Below, in pieces: positions 44,634 to 57,000 of a DNA stretch of 64,000 nucleotides. The stretch is from Anthopleura xanthogrammica. Its lineage: Eukaryota; Cnidaria; Anthozoa; Actiniaria; Actiniidae. The notes beneath the pieces were generated by a model. That model was given only the letters and a program-made list of their open reading frames with translations, searched no databases and was not told the DNA's origin. A program made the translations under genes and the position numbers. The DNA lies in the NCBI GenBank assembly GCA_964019055.1, contig OZ025222.1, positions 6,754,746 to 6,818,745 on the forward strand. Reading direction: 5' to 3'. Within the stretch, counting starts at the first letter, position 1. Each line of letters begins with the position of its first letter.

Positions 44634-45599
44634 GTAACTGAAGGGTTTTAGATCAGTATAGTTATTAAACCGGCTTACTCGAAATTCATCCAGCATGTTA
44701 TTTTTTTTAGTTTTAGAGCTATTTCCCCACACTAGAACATTTTGAGTGTTTTACAGCTTCTTCAAATGTTTTATCAGAGAACTAATAACTCAACATAGCT
44801 AGGGCTTTATTTAATAAATTTAAACAAACACAAGCAGAGTGTATAAACAAGGGAATTTTTTTCAAGGAAAGAAAAGGCGCTAGGCGCCGCATCCTTCGTC
44901 AAACACCTATTTGATCGATGCAATGATTGGCTAAAGAGCTGCATAAATTGATCTGATTGGCTCAGTTTTGACAAGTCATGACAGCTCTGTATAGACTGCA
45001 AGTAAATGGCTTACCGAACAAGAACATAGAAGAATTTAAGAATCCTTTGCAAAAGTTGAGCTAAAACACCATACAAAACAGCATTCTTGTTGCTGGAAGT
45101 AATAGATATTCAAATATCACTAAATTTGGAAAACGTTTCTATGTTAGCTAGAGGTGTAACCCTTACAAAATGCAAGGAAAAAGTTAATCAGCCCACAAAC
45201 ATTTTCAAAGACGAAATATATTTTGACCTCCAATGCTTGGAGGTCAAAATGTTTTTCGTCTTTGAAAATGTTTATTTTCCCCCACGTTTCTCATAATTTT
45301 CAGCTCAAGACTTGCCCTACTTGCCGCTACCGTGAATCCTTCTATTAACAAGTAATTTCACTTTTTGGAAATGGTATTTTTAGTGACAAACATCTAGTCC
45401 TTATCACCCAACCAAAACAGCCATTACATAAATCGTATACGAGACCCTTCGTGATATTCACTTTATTCTTTGTGGAATGGATGTTTTGTTTGAATAATAC
45501 TAACTGTCACTAAATAGACACTATTTGCTATTGTCATTACTTCATGGTTTTAGCTCTACTGAGTCTCTCTCACGTTTGTATATTATTTTTTTTATTTAG
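44634..45599 (+). other. Intron of the HECT gene; contains a 77-bp hairpin
   Basis: Between a GTAACT donor at 44634 and a TTTATTTAG acceptor at 45599. Bases 45197-45273 form a near-perfect hairpin (AAACATTTTCAAAGACGAAA against its complement) around CAATGC. No coding seen. Confidence 0.6.
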
Positions 45600-46849
45600 G
45601 ATGTAGCGAGACTAACGAAGATGATGATGCTCTACTTCAGTATGCCATCCAGAAAAGTAAGGAAGAAGCTTCCATCCAAAAAAGTAAAGAATTGAAAGAA
45701 GAAGCCCCCGCAAAGTCATTACCGGAAGCCTTAAAGAAAATAGTGGAGGGGTATGATGCTGGTGACTACACATCCATTGAAATAACCAGAAAAAATATTG
45801 TTTTAAAAACTTTTGAATTTTTGGAAGATGAAGTCATTAAGGCACATATTATTGTAAGGTTTATTGGGGAGGAAGGCATAGATACAGGGGGAGTAACAAG
45901 GGAATTTTTTTCTGATTTTTTTAAAGGCCTTGCAGCTGCAGGCGAAATAGTTCGAGGAACTTATCCCAACCTTACCTTTCGTCACAATTTAACTGCATTA
46001 AGAGAGGGAAAGTTTGAGAGCCTAGGTAAACTGGTAGCTGTAGCATTGGTTAATAATTGTCCTGGGCCTCATTGCTTCTCTGTTTTGTTAGCAAATGCCC
46101 TTTTCAATATTAACTCATCAGAATCTATAAGTTTGTCTGATGTACCCCAAGAGTGTGAATATCTCCCACAGCTTAAGAAAATACATGATAGCACAGACGA
46201 AGAGTCATTCTCTCAATCTGTGAATGAATTTCCAGAGTGCTTTGATCTGGGTTACACTAAAGCGGTTAGAATTAATGACAAGGAAGAACTTATTGATATG
46301 TGTGTAAGGCACATTATTGTAAGTAGTGTAGCAGAAGAGTTGTATAGTTTCAGAAAAGGTCTATGCAGTTTTGGTGTTTATGACGCATTGTCTGATTTTA
46401 AAGATGAAGGGGTAAAGCAGTTTGTTTTAAATGAAATTTCCCTCGAAGAAGCCAAGAGTTGCTTTGAACCTCAATTTTCTGAAACTCCTTCTGAAAGGGA
46501 AATTGAATCAGAAGTCGTTTATAACTGGAGCCAATTTCTAAAAGCAACGAGCAAAGGCTCCCTTAAAGGTACTGTTTGTACATATGATGTGTTAGATGAT
46601 GTTTCAGAGCAGAGGGTCTTGACTTTACATGACATACTTCAGTTTGGAAGTGGAAGTAGGTACCCTAACTTTAAAGGATATTTGCTATTTGACCACAACA
46701 GTAATGAAAGCTACAGACGAGTGAAGGCAAACACTTGTGCTTTTCAGTTAACAATTCCCATGAACAAAAGATACTGCTGCAACACTAATCAGTTTTCAAG
46801 TAATTTTATGGAAGACATATTTGACACATGTGGGTTTGGTTTTGCCTAG

Positions 46850-47474
46850 TTATAGCACCCTCTTTAACCCATGTCTTTTGTAAAATGTCCACTTAAACCT
46901 AAAAGTGTTGGTGGCTTATAACCCATGCCCAGCCTTTAGTTCTTTTCCTTTCGTTTCCTTAATATCTTAGAATATTATTGATCACTTTGACAGTGATATG
47001 GTGGTTATGCCTTGTAGATTTACATTTTCACTAGCTGTTTTACATTCTGGCATTTGAAATGTTATGATATTGCTAGGGATTTGGTGCACAGTAGTCTGTA
47101 AAACAGGCATCAATTTTTATATGCTAAGAAAATAAGCTGAAACTTTGCTCACTTTGATGGGAATTGACCAGCTCCACTGAACATAATATTGGGTTTCAGA
47201 ATGTTTCTAATATATAGTGTTATCACTAAATCCAAACTGATTTAATTTGGATACCTGATTTCTAGACTACTAGCTGTGACCGGCCACTTGTTTTATTTTA
47301 TATATAGTTAACTAGTATGTTTAGAAGTTCATCAATTTTCTGTAATAGTTATACCGTTTAAACAATAAACAACATTGTGTCTTGATTTAATTGCTTTCAT
47401 TACTTTTCCCACCCTCAAACCCGTGCATTTCTGGCCAGGCTACGGGTGATAATCAGTTTGAGTCTTATGATCTA
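46850..47474. other. Spacer between convergent HECT and integrase genes
   Basis: AT-rich. AATAAA occurs near 47365. No coding recognised. Confidence 0.5.
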
Positions 47475-48653
47475 TTACGCTATAGCAAACGATACAAGTT
47501 TCTGAAATAGCGTACCAGCTTCCTTAATAGTAGTTGGTCGAAAAAAAATATTTCTTTCCATTACGTAGATAAAATAATCTTCCCAAACCTGGTCTTCCTC
47601 ATCCTGTACAGCATTTTGAAATCTTGATTCAAGCTCTGATAGTTTTAGCCTTGAGACTGGCCTCAAACAGTCTGCACTTCCGAATTCTTCGGGCAAGAAA
47701 TACATCATATCCGGAATACCAGAAACACGAGCATACTTTGACTTCCTAATTCTATGGGAGTTCCACCATTCTCTTGCCTTATCGAGATCCTCTTGTATTA
47801 AACCAGCGAAGCAAAACCACAGTGCTTGAACATGGACTTCGTTTGTAAGATCAAGAAGATCATTTTCCTTGAGATCCGAGAAAAAATCAATCCACCAGCT
47901 TGAACGCAGTTTTCTAAAGGAGGACCAAAAGCATTCAATTCTTTGATTGCTTCTGCTCTTGACATACTTATGTGCATTGGAACCAGCATATTCGTCAGCA
48001 TCTTCTGAGCGAAGGTAACACTGCATACCGGCTGCTATTCCCTTCTCTGTCCCAAGGTCGGTGGTCAAACGTACAGGGCAACCTTGAGAAGCTGTAATAT
48101 AACTTAGAAAATATTGAGAAATAACTTTTGGGTTTTTGTTAGATTTTTGTACTTCCAGCCACAGCACCCTTTGGCTGAAACCATCGACAAAACTGTGTAT
48201 TGAAAAGCCATATGGCTTCAATTTGTCGTAGCCGTCCATATGCCACGAGAAATTAGGACCAGGTAAAACAAAACACCTGCGACGGAAACGTTGTTTTCTT
48301 TCCTCTACACCACAAGGATCAACAGTTCTTAAAATTTATTCCACTGTATGCCTTGGTACATGAATGTGATACCTCAGACGAAGTACGTGCCACATTGTCC
48401 TGTAGCCATTGAGACTGTCTGGTCCATTAGCTATTTCTCGTTCTATGACGGTTTTTACATACTCGAGGTCGTGGTCATCATAAAGCTGTTGGCGGCGTTT
48501 GAGTCCAAAATCTTGAAGTCTTCTCTTAAGAGTTCTGATACTTATCTCTATTCCATGGTATTTTTCAAGCATCAATACAATTTCCTTGTTCTTAAGACCT
48601 TTATGAAAGTATTGCTCGATTAAGTCTCTTTCTGAGCCATGAGAATTTTCCAT
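47475..48653 (-). pseudogene. DDE integrase-core transposase, one in-frame stop
   Basis: Read on the minus strand from ATG at 48653: a helix-turn-helix region (LIEQYFHKGLKNKEIVLML, then IRTLKRRLQDFGLKRR), then an in-frame TAA at 48336-48338. The frame continues with the basic run KQRFRRRCFVLPGPNF. The catalytic Asp is in WHMDGYDKLKPYGFSIH, the second in VRLTTDLGTEKG, and the Glu in SRSNQRIECFWSSFRK. The C-terminal region includes HRIRKSKYARVSGIPDMMYF. It belongs to the animal integrase-core family, is intronless here, and is broken only by the single TAA. It is the same family as 15673-16325, and both lie tail to tail with a HECT gene. Confidence 0.88.
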
Positions 48654-49395
48654 TTTTAGTAAGGAATACTTGATTCTTTCTTGTTTTGTTTTTTGTTTTG
48701 CTTTGTTTTTGGACGGGAATTATCAATTAACGAGCCCGCAATATCCACCCTCTGACTTAAGTTCAACTGCACGCATGCGCAATCGCAAATATTTGAGTGG
48801 TCAAGATGGTTTGCATAAAGTTATTGCAGAGTTTTTGATTTTCTCGTATGCATTTTTTTGTTGTTTAATTTTTGTTTGTAATGCGACTTTTCTAATTTGC
48901 AGTGTGGATAATTTTTTGTTTGCAGTGCGAATTTTTCTTATTTGCAGTGCAAGTTTTTTATTTGCAGTGATACTTTGTTTGTAGTGTGACGTGTTTCAGT
49001 TTGTAGTGCGCTTACTTTTTATATGCAGTGCAACTCTATTTGCTTGCAGTGCGATCACTATTCACAGTGAGATGGAGTTCAGTTTGCAGTGCAAATCATT
49101 ATCAATACAATGGCCCTTCTGGGCCACCGTAGAATCTAGTCCTCCTGCAAAGCGTGCACGTAAAAGTGATCCTCAAAATCAGGACCAAGAAAATGAGTTT
49201 TGATGGACTGCAAAGCTTGATTACTGAGTTATATTTTTAGTGCAGAATGTAGTGCAGGAATTTGGTCAACACCGTTCCGTTTTGTGTCACAAGTATGAAA
49301 TTTGGCATAATGATAGAAGGCCACATGCTGAATAATTTTTATTATAATACATTGTACATTGTCTGATTGGTCAATAGCGTACATTTTATTTTAGA
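48654..49395. repeat. Integrase upstream region with TTTGCAGTGC-type repeats
   Basis: From about 48880 to 49100, units like TTTGCAGTGCGA recur every 20-30 bp with variable spacers. Around 48650-48720 there are T/G-rich runs. A divergent promoter for the integrase probably lies here. No gene on plus is convincing. Confidence 0.65.
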
Positions 49396-49603
49396 AATCA
49401 AGCTACCTACAGATTATCGAAAAGGTTATTGGCTAGCTTTCCTAGCTGAAGGAACTCCTGATGCTAGAAATTTATTTACAAATTGGGAAATAAATCTGTT
49501 TGGAAATATTTTGCAAAAAGTCTTGATTTGAAAATGACCAGCTGGTTTTTGCCATTATTTGAATCTCTAGTTTTGATTTTTAATACATCCTTCATTTTAG
49601 GTG

Positions 49604-50114
49604 TGGCCACAGATGCTGCAAAACCAATATGCCTGAAGCCTCTTCATCAGAGATCAAGAATCTTAGTTCTTACAGTGCTCAGCTTATTGTAACATTGGCC
49701 TACAAAACAACTGCTTTCAGAAACATATCTTATAAAGACATGGTGATGAAAGCAAAAGCCCTTGGAGTAAAATTTAGGGGAATTGGGAAATATGATCTCG
49801 CCAAAAAAATGGCACTGAAGTTGGTAGAGCAAAATTACATAGTCATCGATGAACAAGCCAATGTTTTGTCATTGGGAAGAGAGGATGTAAAAGGAAAAGA
49901 AGATATTGACATCCTCACCATGAAAGGAAATGAGTCAATTAAGTTTCCAAGTCCTGAGTCTCAGAGTGAGGATGAGCTAGTCTACAATTCTGTTAATTTC
50001 AATGAATTGCAGAAAAGAGAAATTTGTCAACTTAAAAAGATCTTAGATAGCTCAGATGATGATGATAATGATGATGATGAAACACAAGATGTACCATCCC
50101 AGTTTTCCTTATAA
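49604..50114 (+). CDS. Unrecognised acidic-tailed protein, terminal exon
   Basis: A TTTTAG acceptor near 49600 opens a frame with CGHRCCKTNMPEASSSEIKN; the first Met is at 49629, and it runs to 50114. The middle (AQLIVTLAYKTTAFRNISYK, then GVKFRGIGKYDLAKKMALKL, then NYIVIDEQANVLSL) has a winged-helix look, loosely like the RQC domain that follows the zinc-binding region of RecQ helicases. The C-terminus is strongly acidic (DSSDDDDNDDDE). I cannot confirm the family. No helicase motifs are visible upstream. Confidence 0.4.
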
Positions 50115-50280
50115 TTATTATATCATCATTGATATAATCAATCATCTTGTGTGGTCATCCCAAGTGTTTTGTATTTTTCCAGTTCCAAAGTTAACTTACA
50201 ATATTGTTAAATTGAAATAAAGTAAATTTTCCAAACATGGAATTACAAAATTCATCAACACACCAACCTCGGTAAAAGTA

Positions 50281-50455
50281 TTGATATTCCAACCTTGGAA
50301 TATCGATTAATAAGTTACCAATGAAATACCAACTTGGTATATTAAACTGTCACTGGTATTCCAAGGTTGGAATATCGATTGATATTTCAGTTGCCAATGA
50401 AATACCAACTTGGTAAATTAAACTGCCACTGGTATTCCAAGGTTGGAATATCAAT
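50281..50455. repeat. About 75-bp tandem repeat with internal palindromes
   Basis: The words ATTCCAACCTTGGAATAT or ATTCCAAGGTTGGAATAT recur at about 50284, 50357 and 50434, alternating with CCAATGAAATACCAACTTGG at about 50319 and 50394. It lies 86 bp upstream of the YqaJ gene ATG. Confidence 0.85.
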
Positions 50456-50540
50456 AGCGCTGCGCGTGAGTGACGTCATCAAAATTAAGACCCCCTGCGT
50501 GACTCAGACAAACAAACAGTCATAAGTGTTATGGCATAGT

Positions 50541-52967
50541 ATGGCGACAGACGTAACTATTTCTTCGAACGCTCAGAAAGCAATAATACTTACAGAAAAT
50601 GACAGTGTACCTGGTTCAAAGTTTGAAAGTGATCCAGACACATATACTGTAGAGCAACTGAAGTGATGGTTAAAGTGCCGAGGCCTTAAATAATCTGGTA
50701 AAAGATCGGATCTGCTGGCACGTGTACACGATGCTCTCAAGTCTGGCAATCACCATATTCTTGATCCCAGCATCGATAATGGTAAATGGCTGGAGACAAA
50801 AATTTTAAAAGAAAGAAATGCTGCTATTTGTACCGATATCAAGAATTTAAATACGCCGCCGTTAATCCCTAAGTCAGGATGGAAACCTTTCCCATCGCAG
50901 GACATCCCATCACTATTCAACTATGGTCATGTATACCGTTATGTCCTGGAATCCCTCCCGTCTCTTCCAAGCGATCAAGTATGTGATCATGAGGAGGAAG
51001 AAGAAACTGGAATCGGACATATGACGGACAAACCTTTTAACGATGGACGCAAATACATCGACTCTGGATTTGTTCACGATATCACTGATATAAAGACTGA
51101 CGATCATTATTTCGTTCAAGCGCACGTGTGGCCGTCAATGAAAACGGATCTTCTTCACAATGTTATGGTGGTTTTGTCCGTTCACAGTGGGGCTGTAATT
51201 CATGCTTCATGTTCCCCTTGCAAGGTATCACAACTAGGCCGTTGTAGTCACATAGTTGCCGTGTTGCTTTCTCTTGTTGATCATGTAAAAAAACACAGAT
51301 CCAAAACAACGACAGGGTGTACAAGCAAAGAGTGCACATGGAATAAAGGCAAAAAGAGAAAGAAAAATCCACAGAGACTATCAAGTGCTCAATATCCTAC
51401 AAATAAAAAGAAGAGCAAAATGGATGTGATCGATTTCGATCCAAGACCAGAAGAATACAGAAAGGTTACGAGTAAACACATCAATAAGATTGTCTTTGAC
51501 TTGCAAAGAATTTCTGACCAAGAAAATATATCCATGTGGGAGACACAGTTGTATATAAGTTATGAAGATTACAAGCTTCAAAACACAACTGTTCTAAAAG
51601 AACAGATTACGAATCTTATAACTGATATATCACCAGCGAGCTTAATGCAAATCGAAGGCACAGAGGCCCAAAGTAAATGTAATAAGTGGCACAGTGAAAG
51701 ATGGCTGAGAACCACTGCATCCACATGCTTAGAAGCATACAGAGTTGGTAAAAAAGTTATTGAAGGATCAAGTGATGCTGAAGAAAGATCAAAGAAGTAC
51801 ATTTCTTTCAACATTTGGAACCTTGATGGCAATAAGCATCAAACTGTTTGGATGGCGTATGGTTTACAAAGTGAGACAGATGCAGTTAGCAAGTATGAAG
51901 CTCAAACAAATCAAGTTGTTAATGCATCTGGTTTGTGGGTCAATCCTAAATTTCCATACCTTGCGTGCTCACCTGATGGGTTGTTGGGTCAAGATGGACT
52001 CTTAGAAATCAAGTCACTGAAAATATTTAAAGATTATAGTATTGACACTGTTATCGAAGACAAAGATAAACTGGTTTCTAAGGAAATTCTAAAGAGGCAG
52101 TGTTTTTCCATCCAAGGAAAAAAATGTGTCCTCAAACAAAGCCACAGCTACTATTATCAGATACAGAACCAGTTACTTGTAACAGAAAGGACTTTCTGTG
52201 ATTTTGTGCTCTATGCAAAGAATGGACCAGTATCCATAGAAAGAATCTACAGAGATGAGCCTTTAATCAAGGACATTTTAGCAGTACTAAGAGCCCTATG
52301 GATGAGAGTAATAGCACCTGAAGTGTTTGAAATGAGAGTGCCAAGAGATCTATTGCCTTTTGTAATGCCAAATGATTTCATTCCAGACACCGGTCAGGCA
52401 TCAGCTACACCAGACACCGGTCAGGCATCAGCTACACCAGACACCGGTCAGCCATCAGCTACACAGAACACAGGGTATTCAAGAGAAGAAATAGAAATAG
52501 CAAGCTTTCTTACCACATATACTTCTTATAATTATTCAGAACTGCAGCCTAACCTAGTGGTCATACCTTGGGGCTGCAGAACTAGCTCTGGGATACAGTT
52601 AGCTAATACCTGTCCAATAGATAACTGGTTAATGATATTCCAGGCATTGTCAAAGTCAGGGAAGATATACCTTGATGAACTAAATGGAGCTGGTAATAAC
52701 ATAAAAACAGCTTTATTAATGGTAGATCTTAAGCAGTATGGAGATGCAAAGATCATGTCTCTGCTAACACCACCTGTCATAAGAAATGGAATCATTGACC
52801 TCTATGGTAATGAAGCTGATTATCTGATAACAATGTTGCAGCCATTTTTAGCAACTACAGTTACCTCTTCCTGCAACTTAACTACATGCCCATCAATGGT
52901 AAATACATACAAATCACATGCCATAGCACTTGGATACAATGACAAGAATAGTACCTTTATCAGTTCC
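50541..52967 (+). pseudogene. SAP/SWIM/YqaJ nuclease with deubiquitinase-like tail, 5' part
   Basis: One frame from ATG 50541. A SAP DNA-binding helix pair (VEQLK, WLKCRGLK, SGKRSDLLARVHDAL) is broken by TGA at 50664-50666 and TAA at 50691-50693. Next is a SWIM-like finger (ASCSPCKVSQLGRCSHIVAV). The YqaJ exonuclease core follows: WLRTTASTCLEAYRVGK, GLQSETDAVSKYEAQ, YLACSPDGLLG, GLLEIKSLK and YYYQIQNQLLV, showing the Asp, Glu-x-Lys and Gln residues of this PD-(D/E)XK fold. A PDTGQASAT repeat (three copies) follows, then IQLANTCPIDNWLMIFQAL, which resembles the cysteine box of ubiquitin proteases. The frame is cut by a 7.7 kb transposon after codon TTA at 52967-52969 and resumes at 60661. Confidence 0.85.
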
Positions 52968-52971
52968 TTAA

Positions 52972-53993
52972 GAGCGGCTTGCTGTAAATGCCACCTATAC
53001 CTATGCAGGATAGAAAAAGCCGATTTTCTCATACTTTGTCAGAATAAAGGTCTCTGGTAACTTGTTTCAAATATCTAACTTTGGGGTTATTTGGGCTTTT
53101 ATTTTTTAGTTGAGACGGATTTTTGTGTTTGGCCCTCCCAAGCCACCGAAACCGACCTCAAAAATCAACATTTTTAACGGGTTCCCAATTCATCTCTAAA
53201 ACCGTAACAGAAAAATCTACGCTACTTTACTGAAGTATCAACCTTGAAGGCTACTCTAGTGGTATTAGATTAAAAAGTAACGATAACCCGAATTTATTTC
53301 CGATTTTTCTAATTTATGACCTGTGACGACGATGTGTCACGCATATATTTACTGGAAGTTCGAGGGCAAAAATAGTCATCTGGTACACTGATTATTCAAA
53401 CAAAACTAGTTTTCCCTTTATAAGCATCATTTGAACTTGAACATATCAAAAATTCAGCTCGGGTAAACAAAATATAAAAATTTGGGAGCGTTTTTAACAC
53501 TGGGCACTTTACTTCATCTATCAACTCGTTGACCTTTCGAGTGCGAGGATAATCGATCAACTTTTGTTCAATGATTTCAATTACTAAGCTTTTTTATTCA
53601 AAACAATGCTTCTCGAGGTCTATCAAGATCACAAGGGAGTCAGTAATCAAAATTTGGAAGGAATATCAAGCTCAGAAGACGAGAATTTCTCACTGTTCAG
53701 TAGCCGTTTATTTTGAAGTTGACAACTGAATAACATAGTTTTGATGAGATACAGGATTACAATGTTGGCGAAGGAATAACAAAACAATGTTTTAAAGAAT
53801 GGTTTAAAAAGACTTTCAAAAGCATGCATTGAAATATTCTTACCTTGATAGAATCTTTTCTTGGCGAGAACTTTGTTACTTTAGCTTGTGACGATCGCGA
53901 CATGATTCCAAACTGTTTCAAATGTTTGTTGCGTAGGGTAGTTACATATTAACCGACCAACACAGGGTTCCCAAAGTACTTGTTACTTTTTAT
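52972..53993. repeat. Left terminal inverted repeat (about 1.02 kb)
   Basis: Near-identical complement of 59635-60658. A 60-aa open frame (minus, 53829-53647) reappears in the other arm (plus, 59801-59983). It reflects the repeat and is not evidence for a gene. Confidence 0.95.
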
Positions 53994-54084
53994 CGAATAT
54001 CGATTTAAGCGAGCGAGGTCATTTAGCTTGTATTTTTGGCACTAGCCTTTAGTGCAATACATTTGACTTAAATTATTTAGAAAA

Positions 54085-57000
54085 CTGGCTTCTTGTGGCT
54101 TTGCAAAGCTTGTCGGGGGTCTGTGTGGCTCTAGCGCAGATAACCCGGCAAATGTCGAGTGTGTGGTTCTTGGAACCTGTGCTAAAGACATTCAAGGTCA
54201 TCTGTACTCCTATCGTGTTTATGGCGAGCCAAATTTAGACAGTGAAGTAAAGCTGATACTCGCCCGAGCAGGTAAAGTCGTGTTTTCTTTCATTTTATTT
54301 GCACTTGTACGATTACTGAACAAAGACTTGTATTGTTTATATGTATTGTACTGTACTTATTTATGATTATGATTATGAATTAATCAGCCATTAAGGATAT
54401 GGCTATCGGATTATTATTGTTACTGTTGTTCCTCAGGGGTGTTTGGAATCAGCGATTTTCATCTTGACCTTACGATTTGTCCAAGACATCGTGACTTGTT
54501 TGGTATGAGATGGAGATCAAACAAGAAAATGTGTGATACTCCAAAATCGTGGCGTCCTCATGCAAAGGTGGTCAAAGCAGAACGTGGTATCAACCTATCC
54601 CAGTCCAAGCAGTTATTCCTATCTACTACTGTATTGCTTCCAGTTGCATCACGTAAGTATTTCTAAGCTTTATGCTCTACGTTAAAAAAAATGTAATGCT
54701 GTGTGTAAGCACCCTATGAACGTTAGAACATGAAAAAAAAACTGTTAGGAGAAGCATACAAAAGCGTAGGGCGAAGTGTTTCTCAACACCCCTCGAGTCT
54801 TTTGCCAGTCCCTAAATGCTTTATTTATAACCACACAAAACACAGCAAGCAAAGTTTTTTTATATAGTTATTACCGGGTTGTAGCCAGGATTATCCACAG
54901 GGGAGAGGGGCACAAATACGAAGAGCCGCTATTTTCTTTGGCCCCTTCAGCTCCGAAACACTGAACTAAATAAAAAAAAGCGAGCGAAACTACCATACAT
55001 CATACAAGTTAAATCCAGGCTACAGCGAGAAGATTCTTTTTTGAATTATTTATCGTACTAACCACTTTGCTATCAAGCACGCTAAAAAAATAAGTATGAC
55101 TCGCGTGTCACACAACCAATCAGAAAAATCATTTTTCATTTGGTATATTTTTCTTTTGAAGACTATAAGTTAGATACGACTAATAATTTTACCTTGTAAA
55201 GATTGTGTACAAAGCCTTTGGATAAGCTAATCAGACATATTCTTGACATTAGAAATATGCAGACAATGTCGCCGTAAACTTGAAGAAGAGCTTTTGGAAC
55301 AACCTGGCGAAAAAACAGCTTTAACAACACCAGAAGTACTACTTCCGCTACTTGAAGAAACACCAATAATAGCAGGAACAACAACACGATCATCAGTAAC
55401 ACAACCGCTCCCAACAACAACGACGGCTGGGCTTGAGGGCAATGAGGAACCGTATCACTCTACAGATACTATAAGGGTAAGAACGTCAGGTATTTCTCTA
55501 AGTCTAAAGTTATCTTTGCAAAAATTGAATTTCTGGAAGTAAGAAAGAGGAGTTTTGGGACAAACGTCAGGTTCGTTATATAATTTCCATATGCTCAGGG
55601 AGCTAGGTTGCAATTGGGACGTAAGTTATGTTCCTTTCCCCTTTCACATCCCATTTTATTTTGATCAATTGTGCTATGTGCTATTTATATGTATGTTTGT
55701 AATGTTGGTGACGAACTCGTTAAACTGAACTAAACTAAGCTTACTCAACGGTTAATATTGATGGAATACTTCTGTATTTGAAGGGGAGTGAATTTGCGCC
55801 AAAATATGCGCACTCTGCCCTTAACCTCCTAGCTATGAGACACTTGCCGTGCTACGCCATAGGGTGTACAAGTTTTCGCATCTCACAGCAGTTCGCCACT
55901 ATCCTTAATCATATGAAACGATATCACTCTACCCTGTACATTAATAGCTACTACCGTTTTATTTCCTAGGACCTTTCTGGGAACGAAGAACTACAGGACG
56001 CACTTCAAAGCTTAACCATCGACGAAACAAGTATGTATGATCCTGGTTCACAGGAATCTCAAGATTCACAAGAAAACAGCAGCGATGATACCCAATATGG
56101 CGAGAGTAAAAGCATTCAGCGTATGAAACTGAATGAATTCCTTCGCTCATGTGGTGAAGGTGTAATAGGGCCGTGTAAAAAAAGATGGGTCGAAGCCAGT
56201 GAGAGAACCAAACTGGGACATGTCACGAAAGCAAAAGCATTAGTTGTAGCCGGGCTTGACGTTATAACGCCAGGAGATGTTGGGTACTTATGGGAGGCTC
56301 TAAGAGATTCAGGTGTCATGGAAAGGGAGTTAGGGCTTGCTAAAGAATCAACCGAAGAACAGAAATACCTTAATGCGCTGGCCGAATCTTACCAGAATGC
56401 CTCATCTTGGGAAACAAGGCGCCAAGTACTCTCCATTATGGCAGATATTGTTACTTACAAACGCATTCAGCATTACATCCCTGGCTTGACCGAGTATAGG
56501 TTTAAGATGGCAAGACATCATACGCTGCGGTATGGAAGGGGTGTAGAAGTACCATCAACGAAGAGTCCTAGATTACGTATTGAACAGACGCAGCTCGACC
56601 ATTTTTTAGCATATATCACAAGCCCTCATGTAACGCAAGACCTCCCTTTTGGCCAGCGCTATCTTCGCCTGTCCAACGGTCAAGTTCTGGAAACTCCCAA
56701 CGTGATCAGAACAATAATACCTAGCAGACTGGTAAAGCAGTATCAGTCATACTGCGAGGAGACCGAATTTAAGCCATTCGGAGCTGCTACTATGCTGCGA
56801 ATCCTGTCAGCCTGTTCCGCCACAACACGGAAGTCACTTCAAGGCCTTGACTATACTGCTGCAGCTGGTGCTAAAAGCTTTGATGATCTTAGTGCTATGG
56901 TAGAGGGTTTCAAAGAGAAGGGGTTGTCAAAAGATACTGCAAAAACCTGGGAAAGAACATTGAAGGAAAGCAAACAGTATCTCAAGTCCGACTTTAAGGT

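Larger units (their letters stand above)
43446..46849 (+). pseudogene. UBL/UIM/HECT E3 ubiquitin-ligase-like gene, 5'-truncated
   Basis: The first part (43446-43785) encodes the end of a ubiquitin-like domain (DSFTLLYPDFKEVNVIPGT, then YKRLTFYMIP), matching the UBL of the gene at 11887, and a Ser-rich linker. A THAP element sits in it. Exon 45600-46849 encodes a ubiquitin-interacting motif (EDDDALLQYAIQKSKEEA) and a full HECT domain from VRFIGEEGIDTGGVTREFF to FGFA, with the catalytic Cys in KANTCAFQLTIP near 46740. The HECT exon is fully open. The 5' exons are replaced by DIRS sequence. It converges on the integrase gene at 47475-48653. Confidence 0.85.

Noticed and set aside
50541..52967. 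YqaJ nuclease as evidence of phage or bacterial contamination
   Set aside because: It is fused to SAP and SWIM domains, set among spliced eukaryotic genes, and split by an animal-type transposon.
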